64,000 nt of DNA from Reyranella sp. GTDB taxonomy: Bacteria; Pseudomonadota; Alphaproteobacteria; Reyranellales; Reyranellaceae. Shown here piece after piece: positions 44,205-52,879 of this stretch. The position numbers were made by a program, and so were the translations under genes. Numbering within the stretch: the stretch's first letter is position 1; each line of letters opens with the position of its first letter. A model generated the notes under the pieces. That model searched no databases. It had not been told where the DNA came from and worked only from the letters and a program-made list of their open reading frames with translations. The stretch spans positions 186,001-250,000 of the forward strand of contig NZ_JAFKJN010000018.1 of NCBI RefSeq assembly GCF_017305915.1, in the 5' to 3' direction.

Positions 44205-45659
44205 GTGCTGACCCCCAGGCGCCCTCCGGAAGACGACAAGTTCCACGAGGAATGTGCGCTGTTCGGCATCTACGGGACGACCGATGCCGCAGCCCACACC
44301 GCGCTCGGGCTCCATGCCCTGCAGCATCGCGGCCAGGAAGCCTCGGGCATCGTCACCTACGACGGCCGCCACTTCTACAATCACCGTGCCGCCGGCCTGG
44401 TCGGCGACATCTTCGGCGACCAGTCGGTGATCGCCACGCTCAAGGGCTACAGCGCGATCGGCCACAACCGCTACGCCACGACCGGCGGCTCGTCCGACCG
44501 CAACATCCAGCCGATCTTCGCCGACTTCGATTTCGGCGGCCTGGCGCTGGCCCACAACGGCAACCTCACCAACGCCTACCTGCTGCGCAAGGAGCTGGTG
44601 CGGCTGGGCTGCCTGTTCCAGTCGACCACCGACACCGAGGTGATCAACCACCTGATCGCCCGCTCGAACTACTCGACGGTCGTCGACCGGGTGATCGACG
44701 CGCTCGGCCGGGTCAAGGGCGCCTACTCGCTGCTGATGCTGACCAACGAGGCGCTGCTCGGCGTGCGCGACCCGATGGGCGTGCGGCCGCTCTGCGTCGG
44801 CCGCCTCGACGACGCCTGGATCCTGACCTCCGAGAGCTGCGCGCTCGACATCATCGGCGCCCGCTTCGTGCGCGACGTCGAGCCCGGCGAGATCGTGATC
44901 GTCGACGGCACCGGCCTGCGCTCGATCAAGCCGTGGACCAAGCAGCCGCGCCGGTTCTGCGTGTTCGAGCACATCTACTTCGCCCGGCCCGACAGCAAGA
45001 TCGAGGGCGTCGGCGTCTACGAGGCGCGCAAGAAGATCGGCGCCCAGCTCGCCACGGAAAGCCCGGTGCCGGCCGACGTGGTCGTGCCGGTGCCCGATTC
45101 GGGTGTGCCGGCGGCGATCGGCTACAGCCAGCAGTCGGGCATCCCGTTCGAGCTCGGCATCATCCGCAACCACTATGTCGGCCGCACCTTCATCGAGCCG
45201 GCGGACAACATCCGCCATCTCGGCGTGCGCCTGAAGCACAACGCCAACCGCGCCCATATCGAAGGCAAGCGCGTCATCCTGGTCGACGATTCGATCGTGC
45301 GCGGCACGACCTCGATGAAGATCGTCGAGATGGTCCGCGGCGCCGGCGCCCGCGAGGTGCACATGCGCATCGCCGCGCCGCCGACCACCGACCCATGCTT
45401 CTACGGCATCGACACGCCGGACAAGGACAAGCTCTTGGCCTCGCGCTACGACGTCGCCGGCATGGCCAAGTTCATCGGCGTCGATTCGCTCGCCTTCCTG
45501 TCGATCGACGGCCTGTACCGCGCGATGGGCCTGCCGGGCCGCGACCCGCGCAACCCGACCTTCTGCGACGCCTGCTTCACCGGCGACTATCCGATCTCGC
45601 TCGACGACGTGACCGGTGTCGAGGACCGTCAGCTCTCGCTCCTGCACGAGCCGGCTTAG
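44205..45659 (+). CDS. purF: Amidophosphoribosyltransferase
   Basis: This 484-residue enzyme makes phosphoribosylamine, the first committed step of purine synthesis. A 16-residue propeptide precedes the glutaminase nucleophile Cys17 ('EECALFGIYG'). The PRTase half has the PRPP loop 'VILVDDSIVRGTTSMKIV'. Cysteines in 'FCDACFTGDYPI' indicate the iron-sulphur, B. subtilis-like type. Start GTG 44205 has AAGG 6 bp upstream. Confidence 0.96.
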   Translation: MLTPRRPPEDDKFHEECALFGIYGTTDAAAHTALGLHALQHRGQEASGIVTYDGRHFYNHRAAGLVGDIFGDQSVIATLKGYSAIGHNRYATTGGSSDRNIQPIFADFDFGGLALAHNGNLTNAYLLRKELVRLGCLFQSTTDTEVINHLIARSNYSTVVDRVIDALGRVKGAYSLLMLTNEALLGVRDPMGVRPLCVGRLDDAWILTSESCALDIIGARFVRDVEPGEIVIVDGTGLRSIKPWTKQPRRFCVFEHIYFARPDSKIEGVGVYEARKKIGAQLATESPVPADVVVPVPDSGVPAAIGYSQQSGIPFELGIIRNHYVGRTFIEPADNIRHLGVRLKHNANRAHIEGKRVILVDDSIVRGTTSMKIVEMVRGAGAREVHMRIAAPPTTDPCFYGIDTPDKDKLLASRYDVAGMAKFIGVDSLAFLSIDGLYRAMGLPGRDPRNPTFCDACFTGDYPISLDDVTGVEDRQLSLLHEPA

Positions 45660-45682
45660 GATCATGGCCGTCCACTTCTTCA

Positions 45683-45778
45683 CCTCCCCCGTCATACGGG
45701 GGAGGCAGGGAGGGGGACGGCCGCAGGCACGTCCATTGCTCTCCCCCTCCTCTATCCTCCCCCGTGTGACGGGGGAGG
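45683..45778. repeat. Two CCTCCCCCGT hairpin repeats between purF and the SDR gene
   Basis: Exact 10-bp arms CCTCCCCCGT/ACGGGGGAGG occur at 45683-45705 and again at 45756-45778, each with a 3-bp loop, separated by a C/G-rich spacer. The same unit is at 7590-7611. The right copy runs into the ribosome-binding site of the SDR gene. Confidence 0.85.
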
Positions 45779-45788
45779 AGGTTTGAGC

Positions 45789-46499
45789 ATGCGCCTGAAG
45801 GGCCGCATCGCGCTGGTCACCGGCGCGTCGCGCGGGCTGGGCGCCGCCGCCGCCGTGGCCTTCGCCAAGGAAGGCGCGCATTGCGTGCTGGTCGCCCGCA
45901 CCGTCGGCGGGCTCGAGGCGGTCGACGACCAGATCAAGGCGCAGGGCAGCGAGGGCGCCACCCTGGTCCCGCTCGACATCACCGACGGCCCCGGCATCGA
46001 TCGGCTCGGCGCGGCGCTCTACGAGCGCTTCGGCAAGCTCGACATCCTGCTGGGCAATGCCGGCTTGCTGGGCAGCCTGTCGCCGATCGGCCATGTCGAT
46101 CCCGACACCTTCGAGCGCGTGATGGCGGTCAATGTCACCGCCAACTTCCGTTTGATCCGCTCGCTCGATCCGCTGCTGCAGCGCTCCGACGCCGGCCGCG
46201 CGATCTTCGTCACCTCCGGCATCAGCCGCCGCGTGATCCCCTACTGGTCGCTCTACGCCACCAGCAAGGCGGCGCTCGACATGATGGTCGGCACCTACGC
46301 CGCCGAATGCGCCCACACCAAGGTGCGGGTCAATCTCTACAATCCGGGGCCCACCCGCACCGGCATGCGCGCGCAGGCCTTCCCGGGCGAGGATCCGCAG
46401 TCGCTGCCGCCACCGGAAGCGCATGGCGAGCGGCTGATCGCGCTCGCGTCGCCCGACTGCGCGCTGAACGGTGAATGGGTGGCCGGCGACGCGTCCTGA
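45789..46499 (+). CDS. SDR-family oxidoreductase
   Basis: This 236-residue short-chain dehydrogenase/reductase has 'VTGASRGLGAAAAVAFA' for NAD(P) binding, 'GNAGLLG' in place of NNAG, and Tyr/Lys in 'SLYATSKAALDMM'. The catalytic Ser lies in 'IFVTSGISRR'. The substrate is unknown. ATG 45789 is preceded by AGGAGG at 45776-45781, whose first bases belong to the hairpin repeat. TTG 45783 is an alternative start. Confidence 0.9.
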   Translation: MRLKGRIALVTGASRGLGAAAAVAFAKEGAHCVLVARTVGGLEAVDDQIKAQGSEGATLVPLDITDGPGIDRLGAALYERFGKLDILLGNAGLLGSLSPIGHVDPDTFERVMAVNVTANFRLIRSLDPLLQRSDAGRAIFVTSGISRRVIPYWSLYATSKAALDMMVGTYAAECAHTKVRVNLYNPGPTRTGMRAQAFPGEDPQSLPPPEAHGERLIALASPDCALNGEWVAGDAS

Positions 46500-46615
46500 C
46501 CGCGCGCCGTTTCGACCGTTTTCGCCGTTTTTGACCAGACCCACGGTTTGCTGCTCCTCAAGACGCGGGACGTCCGCGCGCGGGCAGCATCGCAGGCTCG
46601 CTTCGGGAAACCTAT

Positions 46616-46710
46616 TTTGGGCATTGGCCGAGAATTTTCGGCAATGAGATCAAGGATCGAATCGCGTTCCATTGCCCATAATGAGGGGCGAACGCGAAGC
46701 CTTATCCACA
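46616..46710 (+). repeat. 95-bp dispersed repeat with DnaA box, copy 2
   Basis: This is the second copy of the element at 2831-2925. The right arm CCATTGCCCATA (46669-46680) plus the following AATGAGG is identical to copy 1. The left arm (46616-46627) has two changes, and TTATCCACA (46702-46710) again lies 21 bp after the right arm. It fills the gap between the convergent SDR and der genes and ends 5 bp before the der stop. Confidence 0.75.
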
Positions 46711-46715
46711 GACTT

Positions 46716-48152
46716 TCAGCGCCGCTTGGCGCGGCCGGCGTAGGGATTCTTCGGCTTGCGCATGGTCAGGCGGATCGGCACGCCGGGCATATCGAAGTCG
46801 TCGCGCAGGCGGTTGATCAGGAAGCGCAGGTAGTCGTCGCCCAACTCCTCGGGCTGGCTGACCGACAGGATGTAGGTCGGCGGCCGGATCTTGATCTGGG
46901 TCATGAAGCGCAGCCGGATGCGCCGGCCATGGGCCAGCGGTGGCGGATGCAGGGTCTCCATCTCGCGCAGCCAGCGGTTCAGCTTCGGCGTCGGCACACG
47001 CTTGTTCCAGACCGCATAGGTCTCGAACACCGCCGGCATCAGCCGCTCGACGCCGCGGCCGTTGAGCGCCGAGATGCCGACGATCGGCACGTCCTTCACC
47101 TGGGCAAACGAGGCCTCGAGCCGATCGCGCAGCTTGCGCCACTGCTTCGTCGCCTGCGACCGGTCCTCGGCCAGCAGGTCGGTCTTGTTGACCGCGATCA
47201 CCAGCGCGCGGCCCTCCTGGATCACGTGGCTGGCAACCGCGAGATCCTGCTTCTCCATCATGTCGCCGGCGTCGAGCACGACGATCACCACGTCGGCCAG
47301 ACGGATGGTGTCGAGCGTGTCGGCCACCGAGGCGGCCTCGAGCTTGGCCTCGATCCTGCTGCGGCGGCGCATGCCGGCGGTATCGACCAGCCGCACCTTG
47401 CGGCCCTTCCAATTCCATTCGACGCGAATGGCGTCGCGGGTGATGCCGGCCTCGGGTCCCGTCAGCACCCGCTCCTCGCCGACCAGGCGGTTGAGCAGGG
47501 TCGACTTGCCGACATTGGGCCGGCCGACGATCGCCAGCAGCACGGGGCGCTTCTGCAGCTCGGCGTCCGCCGCCGCCTGCTCCTCCTCGCTGAGCTCGAC
47601 CTCCTCGTCGTCCTCGTCCTCCTCGGGCATCGGCTCGATGTGCTTGGCAAGCGCCTCGTGCAGGTCGCTCAGGCCCTCGCCATGCTCGGCCGAGAACGGG
47701 ATCGGCGCGCCGAGGCCCAGCGCATGCGCCTCGGCGAGACCGGTCTGGCCGGCGCGGCCCTCGCACTTGTTGGCGACCACGATCACCTTGGCGGCGCGCT
47801 TGCGCAGCCAGCCGGCGAACGCCTCGTCGAGCGGCAGCACACCGGCGCGGGCGTCGATCAGGAACAACACAGCGTCGGCCGAGTCGATGGCGCGCTCGGT
47901 GAAGCGGCGCATGCGCGCCTCGAGCTTCTCGCCGCCCGCGGTCTCCCAGCCGGCGGTGTCGAGCAGGGTGAAGGCGAGATCGCCGAGCTGGGCGTCCTGC
48001 TCGCGCACGTCGCGGGTCACGCCGGGCGTGTCGTCGACGATGGCGCGGCGGCGGCCGACCAGGCGATTGAACAGCGTAGACTTGCCGACGTTGGGGCGGC
48101 CGACGATGGCGACCCTTTGCTTGCCCGGGGACTTGCCTTCAGCGGAGCGCAA
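46716..48152 (-). CDS. der: Ribosome-assembly GTPase Der (EngA)
   Basis: This 478-residue protein has tandem GTPase domains, each starting with GRPNVGKSTLFN or GRPNVGKSTLLN, and G4 motifs 'VANKCEG' and 'AVNKTDL'. Between them is an acidic linker rich in Glu/Asp (about residues 168-190). A C-terminal KH-like domain ends basic ('PYAGRAKRR'). It is essential for 50S subunit assembly. It overlaps bamB by 14 bp; the order yfgM-bamB-der is the same as in E. coli. Confidence 0.96.
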   Translation of the reverse strand: MRSAEGKSPGKQRVAIVGRPNVGKSTLFNRLVGRRRAIVDDTPGVTRDVREQDAQLGDLAFTLLDTAGWETAGGEKLEARMRRFTERAIDSADAVLFLIDARAGVLPLDEAFAGWLRKRAAKVIVVANKCEGRAGQTGLAEAHALGLGAPIPFSAEHGEGLSDLHEALAKHIEPMPEEDEDDEEVELSEEEQAAADAELQKRPVLLAIVGRPNVGKSTLLNRLVGEERVLTGPEAGITRDAIRVEWNWKGRKVRLVDTAGMRRRSRIEAKLEAASVADTLDTIRLADVVIVVLDAGDMMEKQDLAVASHVIQEGRALVIAVNKTDLLAEDRSQATKQWRKLRDRLEASFAQVKDVPIVGISALNGRGVERLMPAVFETYAVWNKRVPTPKLNRWLREMETLHPPPLAHGRRIRLRFMTQIKIRPPTYILSVSQPEELGDDYLRFLINRLRDDFDMPGVPIRLTMRKPKNPYAGRAKRR

Positions 48153-49461
48153 TGAGCCTGCCCGTATCGGCCAGGATGTAGATCGTGCGGTTGGCCACCA
48201 CCGGCGCCAGCCGCATCGGCGAGCCGATCGCGAGCTTGCCGATCACCTCGCCCGTGTAGGGCGACAGCGCCAGCAATTCGCCGGTCGAGCCGCCGACCAG
48301 CAGCCGGTCGGAGGCCAGCACCGGCCCGACCCACTGGATGGGATTGCGCCGCTTCTCGTCGGCATACTGGGTGAGCGGCGTCACCCACTTCACCTTGCCG
48401 GTGTCGCGCTCGACGGCGGCGACGTCGGCCGCGCTGGTGACCACGAACAGGAAGCGGCCGGCCACCCACGGCGTCTGGCTGCCGCCGATGTTGCGCTCCC
48501 AGACGCGCTGGCCCGAGCGCAGGTCGATGGCGGCCAGCGTGCCCGCCGAGCCCATCGCCAGCACCAGGCCGCGATCGATCACCGGCCGGCCGCGGATGTC
48601 GGCCAGGTTGCCGAAGGCGCGCGATTCGCGGCGCGGCCCGACCAGCGATTCGTTCCACACGGTGCGGCCGTTCTCGGCGCGCAGCTCGACCAGCTCGCCG
48701 GAGCTGAACGGCGCCACGATGACGTCCTGGAAACCCGACGGGCTGTTGCCGCCGACATAGCCCGCGATTTCCTGCAGACCCGAGAAGTTCCACAGGTCCG
48801 AGCCGTCGACCGCCGCCATGGCATGCAGCTTGTTGTCGATCGACACCGCGAACACGCGATCGGCGATGACCAGCGGCGCGCCGCGGATCGGCGCGCTGAC
48901 CGTCGAGTTCCAGATCACGTTGCCGTCGTTGGGATCGAGGCAGAAGACGTTGGCGAAGCCCGTGGTCACGAACAGGCGGCCGCCGTAGTAGGCGACGCCG
49001 CCGCCGAACTCGTCGGTGTCGCGCGCCTTCTCGGGCTTCAGCGTCACGCTCCAGATCTTGCCGCCGGTGTTGGCGTCGAACGCCGACACCGTGCTCTGGG
49101 CGTCCTTGGCGAAGACCTTGCCCTCGGCCACCACCGGCGGCGCGGTCAGGATGCGCGACGAGCCGGAGCCGGCGCCGACGTCGGCGGTCCACAGCACCTG
49201 CGGAGAATCGCCGATCGCCAGGTGCTGCATGGCGTAGTTCGGATAGCCGCCCGATTCGGGCCAGCTCTCGTTGGCCGCCGGCGCCGGCAGGGTGACCTGG
49301 ATCGCGCCGGCCTCCTTGTCGGGCTCGAGCTCCTTGCGATCGCTGAAGACCGGCACCCGCTCGCCGACCAGCGGCGGCTTCTTCTTGTCGAACCAGTCGC
49401 AGCCGGACAGCGACAGCGGCAGCAGCAGGGCCGCGAGCAGGAAACGCGAAGCGTAGGTCAT
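48139..49461 (-). CDS. bamB: Outer-membrane assembly lipoprotein BamB-like (PQQ-type beta-propeller)
   Basis: This 440-residue protein has a lipoprotein signal (lipobox LSGC, Cys near residue 21) and repeated beta-propeller blades of the type 'G.VIWNSTVSAPIRGAPLVIADRVF'. BamB joins the BamA complex that inserts outer-membrane proteins. It is longer than the roughly 390-residue E. coli protein because of an N-terminal linker. It overlaps der and follows the YfgM-like gene by 9 bp. Confidence 0.93.
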   Translation of the reverse strand: MTYASRFLLAALLLPLSLSGCDWFDKKKPPLVGERVPVFSDRKELEPDKEAGAIQVTLPAPAANESWPESGGYPNYAMQHLAIGDSPQVLWTADVGAGSGSSRILTAPPVVAEGKVFAKDAQSTVSAFDANTGGKIWSVTLKPEKARDTDEFGGGVAYYGGRLFVTTGFANVFCLDPNDGNVIWNSTVSAPIRGAPLVIADRVFAVSIDNKLHAMAAVDGSDLWNFSGLQEIAGYVGGNSPSGFQDVIVAPFSSGELVELRAENGRTVWNESLVGPRRESRAFGNLADIRGRPVIDRGLVLAMGSAGTLAAIDLRSGQRVWERNIGGSQTPWVAGRFLFVVTSAADVAAVERDTGKVKWVTPLTQYADEKRRNPIQWVGPVLASDRLLVGGSTGELLALSPYTGEVIGKLAIGSPMRLAPVVANRTIYILADTGRLIALR

Positions 49462-49470
49462 CTGTGTTTT

Positions 49471-50115
49471 CTATTTGCTCTCGGCCGGGCCGTGAAGAGT
49501 GAGCATGGCCTGGGCGCGCTGCTGCACGCCCTGCGGCGCGCCGGTATCCTTGAGCAGCGAGTTCCACAGGTCGCGGGCCTGCTTGAGGTCGCCCTTGCGC
49601 GCCGCGGCGAGCGCCTGCAGCTCGATCACGCCGGCATGGAACGGCCGGTCGGACTGGGCAAGCGGGGCGAGCTGGCCCAGCAGGCCGTCGAGCTTGCCGC
49701 TGTCGACGCTGCGGTAGCCCGCGATCACCAGCGCGAGGTCGGAAAGCTCCGGCGGCAGGCGGGCAGACACCGCCTGCAGCGCGGCGATCTGCTCCTCGGG
49801 CCTGTCGAGCAGTTGCGCGGCGGCGAGTGCCGCCAGCGAGCGATAGGGCTCGGGGGCGCTCTCGGCCTGCTTGTTCAGCTCGGTGTGGGCGGCGGCCCGG
49901 TCGGTCTCGATCTTGGCGAGCGCCTGTGAATAGGCGGCGCTGGCCTCGCCGCGGCGCGAAGCATCGTACTGGCGCCAGCCGACCAGACCCGCGACCGCCA
50001 CGATGAGCAGCACCGCGACGGCCACGACCCCCGTGCCCCAGCGCTTCCACCACAGCTTGAGATCGTCCTGCCGGACGGCTTCGTCGACTTCATGGAAGGC
50101 GGCGGAGTCGGACAC
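49471..50115 (-). CDS. YfgM-like tetratricopeptide membrane protein
   Basis: This 214-residue protein has a short cytoplasmic N-terminus, one membrane segment (about 29-48) and a periplasmic helical TPR-like domain. YfgM is an ancillary SecYEG/PpiD partner that helps periplasmic chaperones. The N-terminal 'FHEVDEAVRQDDLKLWWKRWG' is typical. I chose GTG 50115, with a CAGGAGC-type site upstream, over an ATG at 50175 that would add 20 atypical residues. Confidence 0.85.
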   Translation of the reverse strand: MSDSAAFHEVDEAVRQDDLKLWWKRWGTGVVAVAVLLIVAVAGLVGWRQYDASRRGEASAAYSQALAKIETDRAAAHTELNKQAESAPEPYRSLAALAAAQLLDRPEEQIAALQAVSARLPPELSDLALVIAGYRSVDSGKLDGLLGQLAPLAQSDRPFHAGVIELQALAAARKGDLKQARDLWNSLLKDTGAPQGVQQRAQAMLTLHGPAESK

Positions 50116-50224
50116 TCGGGGCTCCTGAAAATGACGCAGAATCAACAGCTTTGGCCGCGGTTCATAGCCCCCCACTCGGGGTTTGGCAAACCGTCAGCCT
50201 TCTGCAACAATTCACCGGTACGAC

Positions 50225-50557
50225 ATGAGCACTCTGTACCGTCTGGCCGACCAGAAGGCCCGGCGCCGGATCGTCTCCTTCGACCGGCGGGAACTCTCGC
50301 GGCTGCTGAATCTCTACAGCCTGCGCGTCGCTTCGGGCGAATGGCGCGACTATGCCATCGACTTTCGGCCGGGCATGGCGACCTTCTCGATCTTCCGCCA
50401 CACCGCCGAGCAGCCCCTGTTCGCGATCGCCAAGGTGCCGGGCACCGCCCAGGGCGGCTACATGGTCTATAACGGCCCGCGCAAATTGGCCCACGGCGAC
50501 AGCCTGGAGGACGTGCTGCGTGTCTTTGATCGCAAGCTCAAGCTGCTGCTGAGCTAG
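50225..50557 (+). CDS. DUF2794 domain-containing protein
   Basis: This 110-residue soluble protein matches the alphaproteobacterial DUF2794 family ('FDRRELSRLLNLYSLRVASGEWRDYAIDF' and 'VLRVFDRKLKLLL', read in pieces). Its function is unknown. ATG 50225 is preferred; an earlier in-frame ATG at 50183 lies in the divergent promoter zone. Its stop codon overlaps the terminator hairpin at 50556. Confidence 0.88.
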   Translation: MSTLYRLADQKARRRIVSFDRRELSRLLNLYSLRVASGEWRDYAIDFRPGMATFSIFRHTAEQPLFAIAKVPGTAQGGYMVYNGPRKLAHGDSLEDVLRVFDRKLKLLLS

Positions 50558-50578
50558 CCGCTGCGGCGGCTATTTTTA
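50556..50578 (+). terminator. Intrinsic terminator of the DUF2794 gene
   Basis: AGCCGC-TGCG-GCGGCT (50556-50571) is followed by ATTTTTA. The phrase CGGCTATTTTT is repeated at about 50590-50600, so a second weak stop may follow. Confidence 0.75.
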
Positions 50579-50596
50579 TGTGGCTATTCTACGCGG

Positions 50597-50815
50597 CTAT
50601 TTTTCCTTGGCGGTCGCCGCGCCGATCCCCGCACCGACCACGCCGCCAACCAGCGCTGGAGCGAGCAACGGCCAGCCGGCCACGGCACCCACCGCCAGAC
50701 CGGCGCCGGTGCCGATCGCACCGCCGGTGACGGCGCGCTGGCCCCAGGTATCGCCACAGGCGGACACCGACAGGGCGAGCGGGAGGAGCATCACAGCCAG
50801 GATCTTGCTTTTCAT
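50597..50815 (-). CDS. Small glycine-zipper lipoprotein
   Basis: This 72-residue product has a lipoprotein signal with lipobox VSAC (Cys20) and a mature part rich in Gly and Ala with GxxxG spacing ('GGAIGTGAGLAVGAVAG', 'GGVVGAGIGAATAKEK'). It is related to the YMGG/OmpA-like glycine-zipper small lipoproteins. It should lie in the outer membrane or inner leaflet of the envelope. Function is unknown. The gene stands alone, between convergent DUF2794 and the ArsC-like gene. Confidence 0.78.
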   Translation of the reverse strand: MKSKILAVMLLPLALSVSACGDTWGQRAVTGGAIGTGAGLAVGAVAGWPLLAPALVGGVVGAGIGAATAKEK

Positions 50816-50895
50816 CGTTGAACCTCAGAGGGGATCCTACCCTCTGCTTTTTAAGGTTGTACGTCAAGATGGAGCCGTAATACTCTGCGATTAAA

Positions 50896-51243
50896 TCATA
50901 ATTCCGCCTTATAGATTTCCGGCTTGAAGCCGACCAGGAGCTTCCCGCCTGGCGCCTCCAGGACCGGCCGGCGGATCATCGACGGCTGCTCCAGCATCAG
51001 GGCCAGCGCCTTCTTCTCGGTCAGCCCTTCCTTGGCCGCGTCGGGCAGCTTGCGGAAGGTGGTGCCGGCGCGGTTGAGCAGCGCTTCCCAGCCGACCTTC
51101 TTCGCCCAGCCTTCCAGCCGGCTGCGGTCGATGCCGGCGGTCTTGTAGTCGTGGAAAGCGTAGGCCTTGCCGGCCGTGTCCAGCCAGGCGCGGGCCTTCT
51201 TCATCGTGTCGCAGTTCTTGATGCCGTAGATGGTCAGGTTCAT
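50896..51243 (-). CDS. ArsC/Spx-family protein (YffB type)
   Basis: This 115-residue thioredoxin-fold protein has the single-Cys motif 'IYGIKNCDTMKKARAWL' and ends 'RPVLEAPGGKLLVGFKPEIY', typical of YffB. YffB-type members are often called arsenate reductases but are thought to act as glutathione-linked thiol reductases. Start ATG 51243 overlaps the stop of the MpaB-like gene by 4 bp. Confidence 0.9.
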   Translation of the reverse strand: MNLTIYGIKNCDTMKKARAWLDTAGKAYAFHDYKTAGIDRSRLEGWAKKVGWEALLNRAGTTFRKLPDAAKEGLTEKKALALMLEQPSMIRRPVLEAPGGKLLVGFKPEIYKAEL

Positions 51244-52094
51244 CCCGTCCCTCGCCGTCGATAGAGATGGCCGGCCGGCAGGCCGAGCCGGCGACAGGAT
51301 TGCACGGCCGGGCTGCCCGGCAACACCACCCGGTCGGCGAGCGCCCCCAGCCGCCGCACCAGTCCCCGCTCCCACCGGCGCAGGCCGAAGGCCGGGCCGA
51401 GCCCCAGCCGCTCGCGCGCCCAGTCGGGCACCAGCTCGACCGCGGCGCGGATCAGCAGCCGCTGCAGCGGCCGCAGCATCCACGGCGCGACCGGCGCGTC
51501 GCGCATGATCGCCAGGAACTCGAAGACGATCGGCGACGGTTCGAGCCCCGGCCGCATCGCCTCGAACAGGGTGCGCCGCTCGGCATCCGATCGCGGCGCG
51601 TCCGCCGCGCCATAGAGCGCCGCCGCCGGAGCGCCTTCGGCGTAGGCCCGGTCGATCTCTGCCGGCGTGAGCGTTCGCGCGTAGCGGCGATAGGCCTCGA
51701 TGAAGCCGAAGGCGGCGGTCGCCTGCACCCAGGTGAGCAGCCGCGGGTCGTTGGCGCGATAGGGTTCGCCCGCCGGCGTCGTGCCCTGCACCCGCGCGTG
51801 CATCGCCACGACGCCCGCGATCATCTTCTCGGCGACGCTGCGGGCGCCATAGACGGTCACCATGGCCGCGAGGCCGGTGCGCTGCAGCCGCCGCACCGGA
51901 TCGCGGCGAAAATCGGTGTGCACCCACACGCCGGTGCGCACCGAAGGTTCCGCAAGCTCGAGCAGCACGGCGGCGACGCCGCCGACGAAGAGCGCCACGG
52001 GATTCTTGAAGATTCGCCATGAAACCGACTCAGGCGGCGTCAGCGCCGGCTCGCCGGCAGGCGTGGTGAAGTCGGCCGACGGGAAGCTCAACAT
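51240..52094 (-). CDS. DUF2236/MpaB-family oxygenase-like protein
   Basis: This 284-residue protein matches the DUF2236 family (Lcp and MpaB-like, mostly heme-binding). Recognisable parts are 'VWVHTDFRRDPVRRLQRTG', 'VYGARSVAEKMIAGV' and 'RLLTWVQATAAFGFIEAYRRY'. Many family members read WVHA where this one reads WVQA, so a likely cofactor-binding His is replaced by Gln. A downstream His ('AMHARVQG') could substitute. Start ATG 52094 is used; an earlier ATG at 52154 would overlap the TetR gene. Confidence 0.75.
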   Translation of the reverse strand: MLSFPSADFTTPAGEPALTPPESVSWRIFKNPVALFVGGVAAVLLELAEPSVRTGVWVHTDFRRDPVRRLQRTGLAAMVTVYGARSVAEKMIAGVVAMHARVQGTTPAGEPYRANDPRLLTWVQATAAFGFIEAYRRYARTLTPAEIDRAYAEGAPAAALYGAADAPRSDAERRTLFEAMRPGLEPSPIVFEFLAIMRDAPVAPWMLRPLQRLLIRAAVELVPDWARERLGLGPAFGLRRWERGLVRRLGALADRVVLPGSPAVQSCRRLGLPAGHLYRRRGTG

Positions 52095-52128
52095 TGCCAC
52101 AGGTCTTCCATGCGCGACGCCGGCGGGT

Positions 52129-52788
52129 TCAGGTCCGCCGGCGATTCTGTTCATCGGGAACGCGGCCCGGCATCAGGTAGCCCATGAGCAGCCGGGTGAC
52201 CTCGTCGATGAAGCGGTCGCGGTCGCCGGCCAGCGCGTCCGGCTTGTTGATGACGAACTCATGGGTCAGGGCTTCGACGGCGGTTACGCAGATCTTGGTC
52301 GCGGCATCGAGGTCCCTCACCGAGATCTCGTCGCCGTGTTCCTCCAGGTAGCTCCTCATCAGCAGGAAGGCTTCCTGTTGCAGGGATTCGATCTTGGCCA
52401 ACTGGCCCATGCGCGGGACCTGCTCGGCGAAGATGCGATGCAAAGCGGGATCGACCAGGTGGGCGTCGACCGCCGCCCGCACCAGCTCGCGCATCGCCGT
52501 CGCAAGATCGAGCGACGCCACCTTTTTCACGGCATGGCGAACGAGCTCCAGCAGTTCCCGGTTGTGGCGTGCGACCAGCGCCGCCACCAGCGCCTCCTTG
52601 TTGGGGAAGTACTGGTAGAGCGAGCCGACGCTGACGCCGGCCGTCTCGGCGATCCGGTTGGTGCTGGCGCGATCGTAGCCTTGCCTGACGAGAACGCGAG
52701 CGGTTGCGTCCAGCAGCGTCTCGACCGTCGCCTTCGATCGCTTCTGCGACGCCGATTTCCGCGGGATCGTCGGGATTGCACGCGCCAT
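52129..52788 (-). CDS. TetR-family transcriptional regulator
   Basis: This 219-residue regulator has an N-terminal HTH ('ATARVLVRQGYDRASTNRIAETAGVSVGSLYQYF' region, about 28-62) and a ligand-binding C-terminal domain. It is divergent from the DinB-cupin pair, with an inverted repeat in between, and has the MpaB-like gene 34 bp downstream. Likely an autoregulated repressor of one or both neighbours. Start ATG 52788; a longer frame to 52887 would cover the operator. Confidence 0.88.
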   Translation of the reverse strand: MARAIPTIPRKSASQKRSKATVETLLDATARVLVRQGYDRASTNRIAETAGVSVGSLYQYFPNKEALVAALVARHNRELLELVRHAVKKVASLDLATAMRELVRAAVDAHLVDPALHRIFAEQVPRMGQLAKIESLQQEAFLLMRSYLEEHGDEISVRDLDAATKICVTAVEALTHEFVINKPDALAGDRDRFIDEVTRLLMGYLMPGRVPDEQNRRRT

Positions 52789-52820
52789 GGAGCGCCCTCT
52801 TTGCCAATGCGAGTAGACAA

Positions 52821-52838
52821 TGCGAGTGATAGCTCGCA
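52821..52838. promoter_or_regulatory. Candidate TetR operator
   Basis: TGCGAG-TGATAG-CTCGCA lies midway between the divergent TetR and DinB starts. A further half-site TGCGAG sits at 52808. The position suits repression of both genes. Confidence 0.5.
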
Positions 52839-52879
52839 AATTCTGGGCACGCAACACGCTCCTTTCGAAAGGCGCCGCG

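Noticed and set aside
39687..46544. A 2285-codon open frame on the minus strand, and similar long antisense frames at 476-2812, 13871-16597 and 35659-39309
   Set aside because: They lie opposite well-identified genes, have Arg/Ala/Gly-rich low-complexity translations and no motifs. They are side effects of high GC content.
50896..51243. Arsenic resistance operon (ArsC-like plus the ArsR at 54.3 kb)
   Set aside because: The ArsC-like protein is the YffB/Spx type, the ArsR lacks metal-binding cysteines and no arsB/acr3 gene is present.
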